Made by a program: the position numbers and the translations under genes. Shown here one piece after another: positions 41,201-51,559 of a DNA stretch of 64,000 nt. This stretch comes from Bemisia tabaci (Eukaryota > Arthropoda > Insecta > Hemiptera > Aleyrodidae), in the NCBI RefSeq assembly GCF_918797505.1, contig NC_092798.1, positions 2,989,501-3,053,500 of the forward strand, written 5' to 3'. The notes beneath the pieces were generated by a model, which did not search any database, had not been told where the DNA came from, and saw only the letters and a list, made by a program, of their open reading frames with translations. Positions within the stretch are counted from its first letter, which is position 1. The number at the start of each line of letters is the position of its first letter.

Positions 41201-44200
41201 AAGGAGGGCGGTCAAAATTCCGAAAAAGTGCTTTACGTAATTTAGGGACGGACCCTATGTGATTTGAAAAATTTAAATCTGAGATTTCAATGGGAAGCAC
41301 TCCCTGTTACCAACAGTGATGGTTCTTGAAGGTAGACGACGTTTTTTTTTTCTCAATTCACATGCATTGATAATATCGATTTTCGGTGAGGCAGTCTGTT
41401 TCACTTAAAGTCGATCGTTTTGCATACATCCAGATGGACCTCAATGGGACCAGATGGAAAACCTAAAATTCCAACTTTCAACTATCACCAATGTTCCAGA
41501 AAGTAAATTGCAAGTGGTCGATTTTATTTTATTCCATGAAGAATGCAATAATGCAATTTAATACAACTGTTTTGAGCCCCGGGCGGTAAAAATGGGGGAT
41601 TAGATTTTGGCCAAAATTACTGGAGTATGACAAAAATTAGTTTATCATATATTCTGCGTTGCAGTGACTAACGTGACGGTGTAAAGGGTTTGAAACAGTT
41701 CTTTGGGTTGAACCAACTGTTAAAAATGATTTTCCGACAAGTTGCGAGACATACTAGCCTTCTTAAAATTTGAAAACTTTTTGGATCTTTTGATGGGAAA
41801 TAGTGTCAAGACACTCTAATTTTGCGTTGCGTGACCGTTCAAAGCTATTGGCGCCATGACACCTTCTTTACTCCTGAGTCAAAAGCATGCTTTTTTTACT
41901 TGCAAAGGAACCTTAGGTGCGTTCAATTAAAGATGATCAAGTTTGACGTACCTGACGACATTGATTAGGGAAAAAAATCCCATTTTGAATAGTTGCACAT
42001 CGCCTACCGTGAAGGCGGACTGATTTTTCCGCGGCAAAACGATTGCGTGTCTGTCTGATTTGGCTGCTTATATCCACATAAGTACATCCTCGAAACATGT
42101 GCAAAATAAAGTCATCAGATTTCACCGTGGATTTCCTCGAACAATTCTCTGTCCTTTACACGGTCATAAAATCATCAGCCAAAACATAGGAATGGTTTTT
42201 CCGTAGAAAACGATTGCTTATCCATCCGGTTTGGCTACGGATGTCCATTTTAAATTAATACGATCGCAAACGTTAAAAAATTCTTCAAATTGGCAAACAT
42301 CTTATACGTAACAAGTTTTCCTGGGATGAAACCGATTACCACCCAGGCCTGGTTGATTTCGAACCAAATTAAAATAAGATGCACCCACAGGTAAATAGAA
42401 CACATTTGCACGCAAACTATATGTAATATATGTGTCTTATCAGCCCCCCCCCCTCCCCACTTTGACTGCGAGCATGACAAGAGCTAACGATTGAAGCGGA
42501 TAAATCGAAAGATCATCTTCATTTTGTATCTCTTAAGCATTAGCTAACTTATTCGGTGTCAGACTCCGCCTTATCGTTTTTGTTACTTCTTTGCAGGCAA
42601 GAGAATTAGGAGCGACAGATCTCGTGAACTTCTGCTTTGAGAAATTATCCACGGCGGCAACCACTGCAATATTTCACTGCCCGCGTAACGACGAATTCAA
42701 TTTCTGTTTTCACGACCTTGACATACAAACTATCTGCTGCATCCTGGAAAGGGATAAATTGGAAATCGAAGAAGTCGATTTATTTAAATCAATTCTCGGG
42801 TTCGTGGACTACATATTCTACCGTTAATGTAAAGTTGTTAAGATATGTTGATGAAAAATTATTAGATTTTTTTAAAAAAAAAAAAGTATTTAGTTGAATT
42901 CATTGCTTTTAGAGGGCGAATGGGGTGTCTGGTGATAGTAAATCCATTTTGGAGATCCTAAAAACATTATCATCATCATCCGAAGATACATTTACTCTCA
43001 ATGGTCCGCACAATCAATTTATCAGAGAAACGGATAATCTTTGCAAAAACTGATGTCATTATCAACCTCTATCTTCATTCTACCCATTTTTCTTGCTTGG
43101 TTGGCAAAATTGATGATGTCACTGGTTTTCTCTAAAATCAACTTCAAACCTCAAAAGAATTTCTCAAATTTGAGGCCGTAATGGAGAGGTTATCCCAAGC
43201 TACCCTGAAAGTCAAGCGCTATATCAACACCGACTCTCCATGCAAAGATAGGGAGCAAATGCATTGGCAGGGTTGCCGTGTTTTCAGTTTTGGAGTCCCC
43301 CAACAAAGTGGCAACCGCAACCCTGCTAATGCATTAGATCCCTATCTTTGCATGGACACTTTGTCTTGATATAGAGGTGGACTCTCAAGGTAGCGAGGGA
43401 TATCCCTTCTATTACGGCCTCAACTTTGAGCTCCTTTTTTGAGCTTTGGATTTTGTTTCAGAGAGAACGAGTGGCACCATTGTGTTTCTCGCGGAATTTA
43501 GCATAAGAATCAGTACTCTGAAATTGCCAATTCCTGACACATGCAAGAGCTTCATTAAGTCCAGGTATTTACAAGCGATAGTAAAATGCTGCGATGTCGA
43601 TGACCAAAGTGCGAAACCACATATCTTCGTTTGCGACGTTGCTAACTTCCGGTCGTACTTTATTTTTTCCCTGGAAAACTAGTCAACTTCTTGAAAACTT
43701 CCTTGACTTTTCCTCCCTTTTAGTAAAATTTTTTGTAGTTTCAAGCCGAATAGTTGTCTTGTTTCTTTTTGTAAGAGTAAAATAGGATCAGGGACTCTGA
43801 AACGCCGCAATGGAGAAACGCAGTTTCGCACTTCATAGCCATCAATATGTTGATAACTCACAAAAGCTTCGAATTTATGAACAAACGTTTTTCCGAATTT
43901 ATTGATTTAGCGCTTTTTGAACACGGAAAAAAATGTTATTGCTGATTTAACAATTTTGTAGTCAGGAAAAGTGTCCGACATGTATCAATGTAGATTTTAC
44001 AATAAAAGATAGCTAATGCAACCACCCCTGTGGGTTAATTAGCTTAGCACTATTTTAAAATTTTCATTTGAAACATGTTGGACATATTTTCTAACAATTT
44101 AATGTTGTAAGATTAGCAATCTATATTTTTTACGTGAAATTTCATTACAGATGGGCAAAACTTGAATGCCGAGGACAAAACTTGGATACGAACATAAAAA

Positions 44201-46240
44201 ATATGAGGCGAGTTCTGGAGCCGGCTCTGCCGTTGATCCGGTTCAGGTTGATGTCTCCTAAAGAGTTTACAGAGATTGTTAGTAACTCAGGCTTCCTTTC
44301 CATTGAGGAGGAACTATCAATTCTTACATACTTGACCTCCAAGCCGAGACCTGAAAACCTGAGACCTCTCCCTCGTTTCCAGAAATCGTAAGTATTATTT
44401 ACCTCAATATTCTTGCAAGGGAGTCTGTCTATAAGGGTTTCAGATTGACGCTCCCACGCTCCTAAGCTAGCTTACTCTAATCCCAAAACTATTAAACAAA
44501 GCAAGAAACTCTAGTTTTTTTGAGAAAATTCAAATTCATGGATGTTCGACTATGTAGCCGATCTATTAGGATTAGAAGGTGTTAAGGCATGGCACTGAAG
44601 AAGCTTACATTTCCTGCGCAGGTTGGCGATCGTAGGCACCGAGTCAAACTGAGTAGATTCGCAAGAATAAGCTCAAAAAATCCCAAGAATAAACCTAAAA
44701 AATGAAAGTACGCTGAACTAGTTCCACCAACTCGTAAAGCTGAGGGATGCCTCTAGGCAGGTTAGTCACCCGCACCAATCCGACTAACCTTAATATTCTT
44801 CTTGCACAGAATCTCAAAGACTGTAAAAAAAGCTAATTAAAGAAATCTCGTTTTTGAACCCGTTTTTACCCAATTCTACTCCGTCCTAGCCCTGTTGATG
44901 CCCTTCAATTTTGAAAAATATTTTGTAAAATAGCCTCAGTACTCAGGCGATTTCTTTAAAAACTCGGAAACAAAAATTTGTCAATGGCTTTTACTACGAC
45001 GAATACAGGTTACTGATGATTGTGTCACTATAAGGCCAGGTTTAACTACATCTGGACCACGAGGAAGAGCAAAAGTCAATGTGAAACTCCGGAAAAGTGA
45101 GCTACGCCCTTAAACTTGTGCCGAACACTCTTATTATTAACATTTCCACACGCCCCACCAAAAATGACTAGTAGGCTGTTCAGAAATCGCCGACTCACAT
45201 GAGTAGAACCTTCTACTTATATGAGTAGAAATCCTACTCATATCACTAGAATATTCTACTCATAAGAGTAGAAAAGTTCAACTCATATGAATTCAATTTT
45301 TTTCATTTTTCAGAAGTGCTATTTTTGACCAGGAGACACTGAGATGTTGTGTAATTTTGAAAAATAAGAACATTTTGTCCTTATAATTTTTTTGATGTGG
45401 TGACTAGTTTCTGAGATATCGGACATGGTAGATTCAACGCTGATAACTGATGTGAGTTGAAATCTCTAGTCATATGAGTCGGCTAAAAGTGAATAGAGAA
45501 ATTCTGCTCATATGAGTTAGGTTCTATTCACGTAAGCTGAATTTCTATTCATATGAGTTGAAATTATATTCATATGAATTGAAATCCTATTCTTATGACT
45601 TTGATTTTCTACTCATTTGTACTCACCATTTTTAGCAGGGCGGTGGTACAGAGCGACTTTTTATTAATTTTTTTTTAAAAGTTTTTATTAAAAGCTACCT
45701 ACATATATTTGGCTACCTATTAAGATTGTATTTTTGATGCTTTCCAGAATCAAAATTTTGATCCACGATGAAAGGTCGAAAGAAACTTTCTACGTACACA
45801 TAAACTGCTCAGACACAGTTGCAGAGTTGCGAAAGAATATAAAAGACCGTGCGGGACAATTGTACCCTGCGTATCCCGTTCTTCCCGCTGATGATATTCC
45901 TGGCCCGCAATACGCTTCCCCATACGCTTATACAGGTACACCATATCAACCCTCCGCGGCGACAAGAACCGGAGTTACCACGAATTCCGATCTTTTACTT
46001 ACGAGTACATGCATATTTTGGTTAAAGCATGAAAATGTTTGTCTGGAAAATTCTCGTCCATTATCAGATTATGGGATTGAAAACGAGTCAATAATTTTAC
46101 TTCAACCAGCACAATCTCATCATCAAATACCATCAGCTCCCCCAGGGACATTACAAAATGAAAAGAAGAAGAGGGAGAAGCCTTGCAATAAAATTTTAAA
46201 AAAGATCAGAAAATCGAAAATTTTGGGTGACTATGTATAA
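37225..46240 (+). CDS. BTB-BACK-ubiquitin-like fusion protein, copy 2 (intact)
   Basis: Five exons, 37225-37520, 40705-40861, 42597-42799, 44151-44387 and 45748-46240, join without a break to 461 aa. BTB spans about 38-150 (NLFTDVCFIVG, SSVFATMLSERW, DVEPDAFYELLR, YAADKYDVEALKKMC). BACK and its C-terminal helices span 152-298 (ARELGATDLVNFCFEKLS, WAKLEC, IRFRLMS, RFQKS). The ubiquitin-like part runs about 299-417: IKILIHDERSKETFYV and NCSDTVAELRKNIKDRAG, a 52-residue Pro/Tyr-rich insertion, then ENSRPLSDYGIENESIILL. A Lys-rich tail ends the protein. By family knowledge BTB-BACK would bind CUL3. The ubiquitin-like end, in place of PHR, could contact the proteasome or a ubiquitin receptor, but that is inference. 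Cytosolic or nuclear; no signal peptide or membrane segment. Confidence 0.85.
37628..37868. mobile_element. TIR element in intron 1 of copy 2
   Basis: Arms GATTGTTAAAATGATTAGAC and AAAGCTATAGACAAAGAAGA are mirrored at the right as TCCTCTTTGTCCATTGCTTT and ATTTCAACAATC. It begins about 110 bp after the exon 1 donor. Confidence 0.65.
39061..40178. mobile_element. 1.1-kb element with CCCAAGTAG ends and TTGCAATT repeats
   Basis: Ends CCCAAGTAGAATGGATTGCAA and TTGCAAAATGCTACTTGGG; many TTGCAATTTTATTGCAA units near both ends. The inside holds a block of AATATTTTGAAAATATTTT repeats (39355-39600) and a tRNA-like segment (39842-39910). Sits in intron 1 of copy 2. Confidence 0.6.
39842..39910 (+). tRNA. 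tRNA-like sequence (SINE head likely)
   Basis: A box TGGCTCAGTGG and B box GGGTTCAAGCC lie 41 bases apart as in tRNA genes, and the start GCTCCCTG resembles a tRNA 5' end. The acceptor stem does not close. It is embedded in a repeat element, so a tRNA-derived SINE head is more likely than a working tRNA. Confidence 0.35.
40705..40861 (+). CDS. Copy 2 exon 2: C-terminal half of BTB
   Basis: Acceptor TTGCAG, donor GTAAGG; 157 nt as in copy 1. Reads FIYCEKVNRRKDVIW, then LYAADKYDVEALKKMC, then SLTPSNVCFYLMK. The last 40 bases of intron 1 before the acceptor are also conserved between the copies. Confidence 0.85.
42597..42799 (+). CDS. Copy 2 exon 3: BACK domain, first part
   Basis: Acceptor TTTGCAG, 203 nt as in copy 1, starting ARELGATDLVNFCFEKL and ending DLFKSIL + GG. 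The inferred donor is GTTCGT at 42800. The frame would meet TAA nine codons later if the intron were retained. Confidence 0.8.
43115..43545. mobile_element. Inverted-repeat element in intron 3 of copy 2
   Basis: Long imperfect arms: TCACTGGTTTTCTCTAAAAT, TGAGGCCGTAATGGAGAGGT, TGCAAAGATAGGGAGCAAAT, mirrored at the right. Same family as the hairpin at 50805-51537. Absent from copy 1. Confidence 0.65.
44151..44387 (+). CDS. Copy 2 exon 4: BACK and BTBD-type helices
   Basis: Acceptor ATTACAG, donor GTAAGT; 237 nt as in copy 1. Reads WAKLECRGQNLDTNIKNMRR, LIRFRLMSPKEFTEIV, GFLSIEEELSILTYL and ends LPRFQKS. Confidence 0.85.
45195..45625. repeat. Degenerate repeats of (T)CATATGAGTAGAAAT in intron 4 of copy 2
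   Basis: About fifteen variants of a 23-26 bp unit such as CTACTCATATGAGTAGAAAT fall in two clusters (45195-45300, 45450-45625). The core ACTCATATGAGT is self-complementary. Nothing similar is in intron 4 of copy 1. Confidence 0.6.
45748..46240 (+). CDS. Copy 2 exon 5: ubiquitin-like domain with Pro/Tyr-rich insertion
   Basis: Acceptor TTTCCAG at 45747, stop TAA at 46240, 163 residues. NIKDRAG matches ubiquitin KIQDKEG, and LENSRPLSDYGIENES matches LEDGRTLSDYNIQKES. The insertion sits after the helix, where ubiquitin has IPPDQQR, and is low-complexity (P, Y, A, T). The tail carries several Lys runs. Confidence 0.8.
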
Positions 46241-46280
46241 AGCAAAGACCCAATATTGGGGCTGACTAAAATAATTTTTA

Positions 46281-46286
46281 AATAAA
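46281..46286 (+). terminator. AATAAA poly(A) signal, copy 2
   Basis: AATAAA 41 bases after the stop, following the same CCCAATATTGGGG palindrome as in copy 1. Confidence 0.6.
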
Positions 46287-47708
46287 GTTCACGTGCTTGT
46301 TGTGACTGAATGGCACTTACCAGCAGTCCTTCTTGTGCTTGCATCGTCATTCTTTTCCGGTCGAAATGAAATGTTTATCAGAAAAACTTTAATTAATATT
46401 AGCACTCATTTTTTGAGTGTTTTTTTGGCATTAACATTTGTGCCAGATCAGAAGTTCTATTTATCTCATTGCCATGGTTTTTCAATCAGTTAATTTCCGC
46501 CTCTGTTTTCAAGATCTTTTTTGTATACAGATCCACGGTTATACCTCCAGATTGCAGGAGCCTGTTCTATGGGTCAACGAGTATGAAATATACTTTTTAA
46601 ACTCCTATAAAATTTTTTCCAAAAGTGTTTTGTAAGGAGGACACAGCCCTTCCCTCCAAAGTTCTGGGAAATCAATCGTTGTTCCTGCATTTTTCCTGCT
46701 GTGAATCTCAAGAACATTAATGTGCGCCCATAATTTGATACGCTGAACTCATTAGAAACTCTTTGGACTTAAATAACTTTTTTTTTTTTTTTTTGGTGTA
46801 TGAAGGTGGTAACCCCCCCCCCCCCCCCTCAAACCCTACTTTTAACTGAGATTCCGGGTTTTATAATGTCACAAACGAAATGAGCGTATCAAATTATGGA
46901 TGGTACCAATTGTACATGCCACTTTGATTAGATTGTGTGCATAACCGTTCCCAAAATGCAGGGAAGAAGGTTAATATTCCCAGAACTTCAGCAGAATTGT
47001 AGCCCCTTAAACAGCACTTTAGGAAAACACTTTATGGAAGAAAAAAGTTCTTTGACTCCCAGTGCACGCTTCTGCAGTTCGGCGGTTTAGCTTTGAGTCA
47101 GTGGTGATCCTTGAAAGTTGACAATACTGTTTTTCATACATTTGAATGCATGTAAAACAATCGATTCTTAGTGAGACAACTTCCTTCACCTAAAATCGAT
47201 ATTTTTAATGGATTTTAATTGAGGAAAAGCAGCGTTGTCTTCCTTCAAAATCGCCACTGCCTTGGATCACCTTGCATACGAGGAATGCATCTTCTAACCG
47301 TATTCAGCACCTGCTCCAAATCAGAAATCAAAGTTACCAGATTGCGCAATGAAATGTATTATATTTATACATCGCTGTCAAATATAAATTTAAAAATGTA
47401 TTTTTTTTAAACTTTTGTATTCATCAAACACATGTTTAGCTACAAAATGCAACAGATGAAAAATGTAGTAAGGTTAAATCAATTTGCCTGCAAAATTTAC
47501 AAATGATGTATAACTTTCATTTAACTTCAAACAACCAAGTCAATACATGATTATTTTAAAAAAAAAACTGAAGTGGAAGTAGACATTTTTGGTAAGTGCG
47601 TTTGAATAGGGGAAATGCTGATTTTTAGTACTATCTGGCAACTGTGTCATAAACGCTTTACGTGGGGCCGCTTTAATCATCCCTCGGTCAAATCAGTGAG
47701 AGGCGTAT

Positions 47709-47758
47709 CAGTGGCGATGCGTGGGTGATCTATTATCGATATTTCCCCATTAATGGTG
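47709..47758. mobile_element. hAT-type MITE, left end only
   Basis: CAGTGGCGATGCGTGGGTGA followed by ATTATCGATATTTCCCC, then sequence unlike the family. Confidence 0.55.
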
Positions 47759-48704
47759 GAAAATTTGCGACGTCAAAAATTCAGGTATGAATTTCCTTTA
47801 CCTCATATCGTCGGCGTTAACAAAATGTGTAATGGCACACGCGCTACAGGGTAATATCAGCGGCAATCAATACCTTCTGTCATCAAGTCGAAGCGATACT
47901 CATGAAGGCGCTCTGAGCAACTATTCCACCACAGAAGTATTGCACAGTATCAGACGAAAATGAAGGCGCACTGCCGTATGTAAATTAACTAATACCGTTT
48001 ACCACTGCGTAAAGTCCTACCGATCATATCATATGCGGCTTCTATTCAATCGATTTTTGTGAGAGATACTAGATGGCATTCTCTCACAGAAAACTTGAAT
48101 CTCAACTCAAATTTTCAAAATTTGAAAATCCGAGATGTGATTGTGGCCAAAAATGCTATCTCGGCCCCTGTTCGATCGATTTTCGTGAGACTCTTAGTCA
48201 GGCTACACAGTGAAGCTAGTTCTATGCGATTAAAATCGCGGAGCCTGAATAAAAATTTTTATTTTAATTTAAATTTAATTTAAATTTCATTTTAAAACTA
48301 ATTTTAAAAATTTCTAAGCTTATTGAGTGAACATTCAAGGTGTGCGAAACTCAATTTCCGAATCTCAGTCTTGCACTTGGAACGCGCGATAACTGATACA
48401 ACTATTTCTTCCAAGCAGGTGAAATTGCAAGTCCTCAAAATGAAGGGGAATCCCTTTTCGACTGACTCGGAGACTTTAACGCAAGTCTAGAAAAGTTGGA
48501 TAGGGCAATACGCGTGACTTCAACTTCCAAATAGGCACAATTGCATACGTGCTAAATGAAGGCGACCGTGAACTCTTTTGCGACTAACTCAGAAACTTTA
48601 ACGCATGAGTAGAAAAGTCGCAAGGGGCGAAACATTGTCATAGAAAGGCGTGCCACATCACTACGGATCTATGTTCGCTCTTCTCACGATGCATCCAATG
48701 CCTT

Positions 48705-48869
48705 CAGTGGCGTGGCGTGAATTGCGATGTATCGATTGTCATGCCATTTAAACCTATGGAAAAGGATCGATAAACAGGGTGTTCGCAGAGAATGCCTTAA
48801 TAATCGATCCTTTTCCATAGGTTTAAATGGCATAACGATCGATACATCGCAATTCACGCCACGCCACTG
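48705..48869. mobile_element. 165-bp foldback hAT-type MITE, TSD AATGCCTT
   Basis: Ends CAGTGGCGTGGCGTGAATTG and CAATTCACGCCACGCCACTG. Both arms carry CCATTTAAACCTATGGAAAA or its complement, making an almost complete hairpin. Exact TSDs at 48697-48704 and 48870-48877. Confidence 0.93.
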
Positions 48870-49013
48870 AATGCCTTGGATGCAGGGCCATGATTTTTGG
48901 AAAGCAAGCTCGCGCGTGCATTTTTTGGCGTCTCAGAGGATTTACTTTGGAGCATCCGTCCCTCGCGTCGACATCTCGGACATCGCTCTTCCGGATGCTA
49001 CCGAGATGTATAC

Positions 49014-49178
49014 CAGTGGCGTGGCGTGAATTGCGATGTATCGATTGTCATGCCATTTAAACCTATGGAAAAGGATCGATAAACAGGGTGTTCGCAGCGA
49101 ATGCCTTAATAATCGATTCTTTACCAGAGGTTTAAATGGCATAACAATCGATACATCGCAATTCACGCCACGCCACTG
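49014..49178. mobile_element. 165-bp foldback hAT-type MITE, TSD ATGTATAC
   Basis: Nearly identical to 48705-48869, only 144 bp away, with its own exact TSD at 49006-49013 and 49179-49186. Independent insertion, not a tandem copy. Confidence 0.93.
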
Positions 49179-49189
49179 ATGTATACCTA

Positions 49190-50033
49190 CTCTGAGAGGC
49201 CCGCGGCGCAGGGTCGTATCATCGAGGCAGCGAATAATAAGATCACCTTAGCCATGTGTATTCTGTGTCTAACGTGTCATTATCGATTATATTGATCAGT
49301 TCTACCATTTGACTACGTGCGTTGGATCTTTTCACCACCCCCCCCCCCACACGGAAAAAAATTGAATGTTGACTAAACATTCAAAAAATTGAATACAACA
49401 TGTGGTACAAATGTTTCGACCTCCAAGAATATACAATTGCATAAACGCAAAATGAAGGAAAACGTGTAATCTATGTCATCCTAACTATTCAGTTTGTCAA
49501 GTGTTACCAAAGTAATGAGATTACAGGAGCTGCTGGAGGTAGCTCGAGTACTTGAACCGAACGTCCGGTTATACGAATGAAAAAAAAAAAATATGTTTTA
49601 TTCTAATGAGTGAAAAATCAACGCATTGATTTTTACAAAAACTCACGGCAAGTATATTGATTTTTCCAAAACTCGTGCAAAAGCGTTTAATTTTTGAGAA
49701 AATTACTGCTGATGCGTTCTTTTTTTTGAAAACGAATTTGTGAAATGTATGTGTTGAATTTTCGCAAAATTACTGCGAAAGCGTCGAAAATTTGAGACAT
49801 TTAAGAGATGAATTTTTAAAATATTAGTAATGCGATCTCGTTGAATTTTTCGAACATTACTCCGAGCGCGCAATGTCAAAATGGGTAAGCTGAATCCCTG
49901 GTTGCTCGAAACTGCGTGTGCCGAAGAACTTTCTGCACCTCTGTCATTGTCTCGAGGAAGTATTAGCTTGAACATGGTGTCAGCGACAACCACGATTGAC
50001 ACCATGCTCAGCCGAAAATTAAAACATACCTCC
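49190..50033. other. Intergenic AT-rich DNA, no gene seen
   Basis: Includes a C run at 49337-49348. A run of loosely repeated TTTTTGAAAAATTACTGCGAA-like segments (49580-49870) has the core AATTTTTNNAAAATTACT. No coding signal. Confidence 0.4.
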
Positions 50034-50163
50034 AATTGGACGTATTTCTATCAAACGGAACTATGTGTATTAAGACATGAGCCCTGAGACCCATAAGAAT
50101 ACACGCATAACAGGGCTCACGACATAATGCACATAGTTCCGTTTGATAGAAATACGTCCAATT
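50034..50163. mobile_element. GGACGTATTT-family short element, complete
   Basis: 130-bp near-perfect palindrome from AATTGGACGTATTTCTATC to its complement, with CATGAGCCCTGAGACCCATA in the middle. The cleanest family copy in the window. Confidence 0.85.
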
Positions 50164-50804
50164 GCGCAGCCGCGAGGCTCGGGAGGCTGAACCCTCTAGG
50201 ACTGAAAAATTTCCCCCCAAAAGCATCATTTTTCCAGGGTTGCCATAATTTCTTCATCTTCAAATCCCTTATGACTTTCCCTTGACTCTTAAAGTTTCTA
50301 ATTACCTTGTTTTCCCTGACCTTTGAACACAAAGCCCACTTCCCCCTTTCCCTTTTCAATACGAATAAACTGACTTTCGCTTAACTTTGGACAAAATTTC
50401 CTTGTTTAGGGATCAAAAGATGAAAGAAAGCATATTTAGGGGCTGGTTAAAAGAGGACAACCCTTTAAAAAGTCCAAAAAGGGTAAACAGTTGGAAGATG
50501 AGTGGTATGTTTCAGTGATTAGTAGATGCGTCTGAAATTCCCTGACTTTTCCCAAGAATTCCTTGATTTTCCCCGGTTGACATTTAAATTCCCCAACATT
50601 CTCGGTTTTAAAGATCACCGGAAATTGAGATGTTGCATGTGTGAGGAATTTGCGATTTGACTGTTGATTCTTATGTAAAAGTTTGCGAGAAAAACGATGG
50701 TGCCACTGGTTTTTTCCGAAATCAACTCTCAAGCTCAAAAAAATCTCTCAAGTTAAGGCCAAAATTTAGGGGATATCCCACGCTATCCTGAGAGTCCACC
50801 TCTA

Positions 50805-51537
50805 CATCAAGACAAACTCTCCATGCAAAGATAGGGAGCAAATACATTGACAGGGCTGCCTTATTTGGGGATTCTACAACTGAAAACACGGCAACCTTGC
50901 TAATGTAGGTATTTATTGAGCTTGGGAGCTGATTTCAGAGAAAAAACCAGCGACACTATCGTGTTTCTCGCGAACTTTTATATATGAATCAACAGTCAAA
51001 TCGCAAATTTCACACATGCAACATCTCCATTCCGGCGGAATGGTCAAATAGTTCAATGACTGAAAATTTTCCCGGGAATATTGCGGATTATCTGATAAGA
51101 CCTGTCATTCCGTGAAAATGCAAAAAACTGAAAATTTTGCGAGATGGCCGATCCCGTAAACGAGGTGTAAATTAATTAAAACGGGGTGTCATTTAATTGG
51201 TCCGCTTAAAATTTTCAGTTTTTTGCATTTTCACGGAATGACAGGTCCTATCAGATAATCCGCAATATTCCCGGGAAAATTTTCAGTCATTGAACTATTT
51301 GACCAGTTTGCCGGAATGGAGATGTTGCATGTGTGAAATTTGCGATTTGACTGTTGATTCTTATGTAAAAGTTCGCGAGAAACACGATAGTGTCACTGGT
51401 TTTTTCTCTGAAATCAGCTCCCAAGCTCAATAAATACATTAGCAGGGTTGCCGTGTTTTCAGTTGTAGAATCCCCAAATAAGGCAGCCCTGTCAATGTAA
51501 TTGCTCCCTATCTTTGCATGAAGAGTTTGTCTTGATG
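50805..51537. repeat. 730-bp hairpin with ~335-bp arms
   Basis: Left arm 50805-51138, right arm 51208-51537, spacer about 69 bp. Matched landmarks are CATGCAAAGATAGGGAGCAA, CAACTGAAAACACGGCAACC, ATTCCGTGAAAATGCAAAAA. By eye only scattered mismatches and a few small indels separate the arms. A direct repeat of part of an arm (GATGTTGCATGTGTGA...) lies outside at 50630-50715. Confidence 0.85.
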
Positions 51538-51559
51538 TCGTGATGGTTCGATGGTCGAA

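Larger units (their letters stand above)
34550..48620 (+). repeat. Tandem duplication unit 2 (carries BTB-BACK-Ubl copy 2)
   Basis: Direct copy of 20447-33950 in the same orientation, offset about 12.2-14.7 kb depending on later insertions. Unit-specific insertions include MITEs at 35991-36300, 36852-37105, 37628-37868, 39061-40178 and 43115-43545. Confidence 0.8.

Noticed and set aside
45180..45625. CRISPR-like spaced repeats
   Set aside because: Units are degenerate, without constant spacers, and the setting is a eukaryotic intron.
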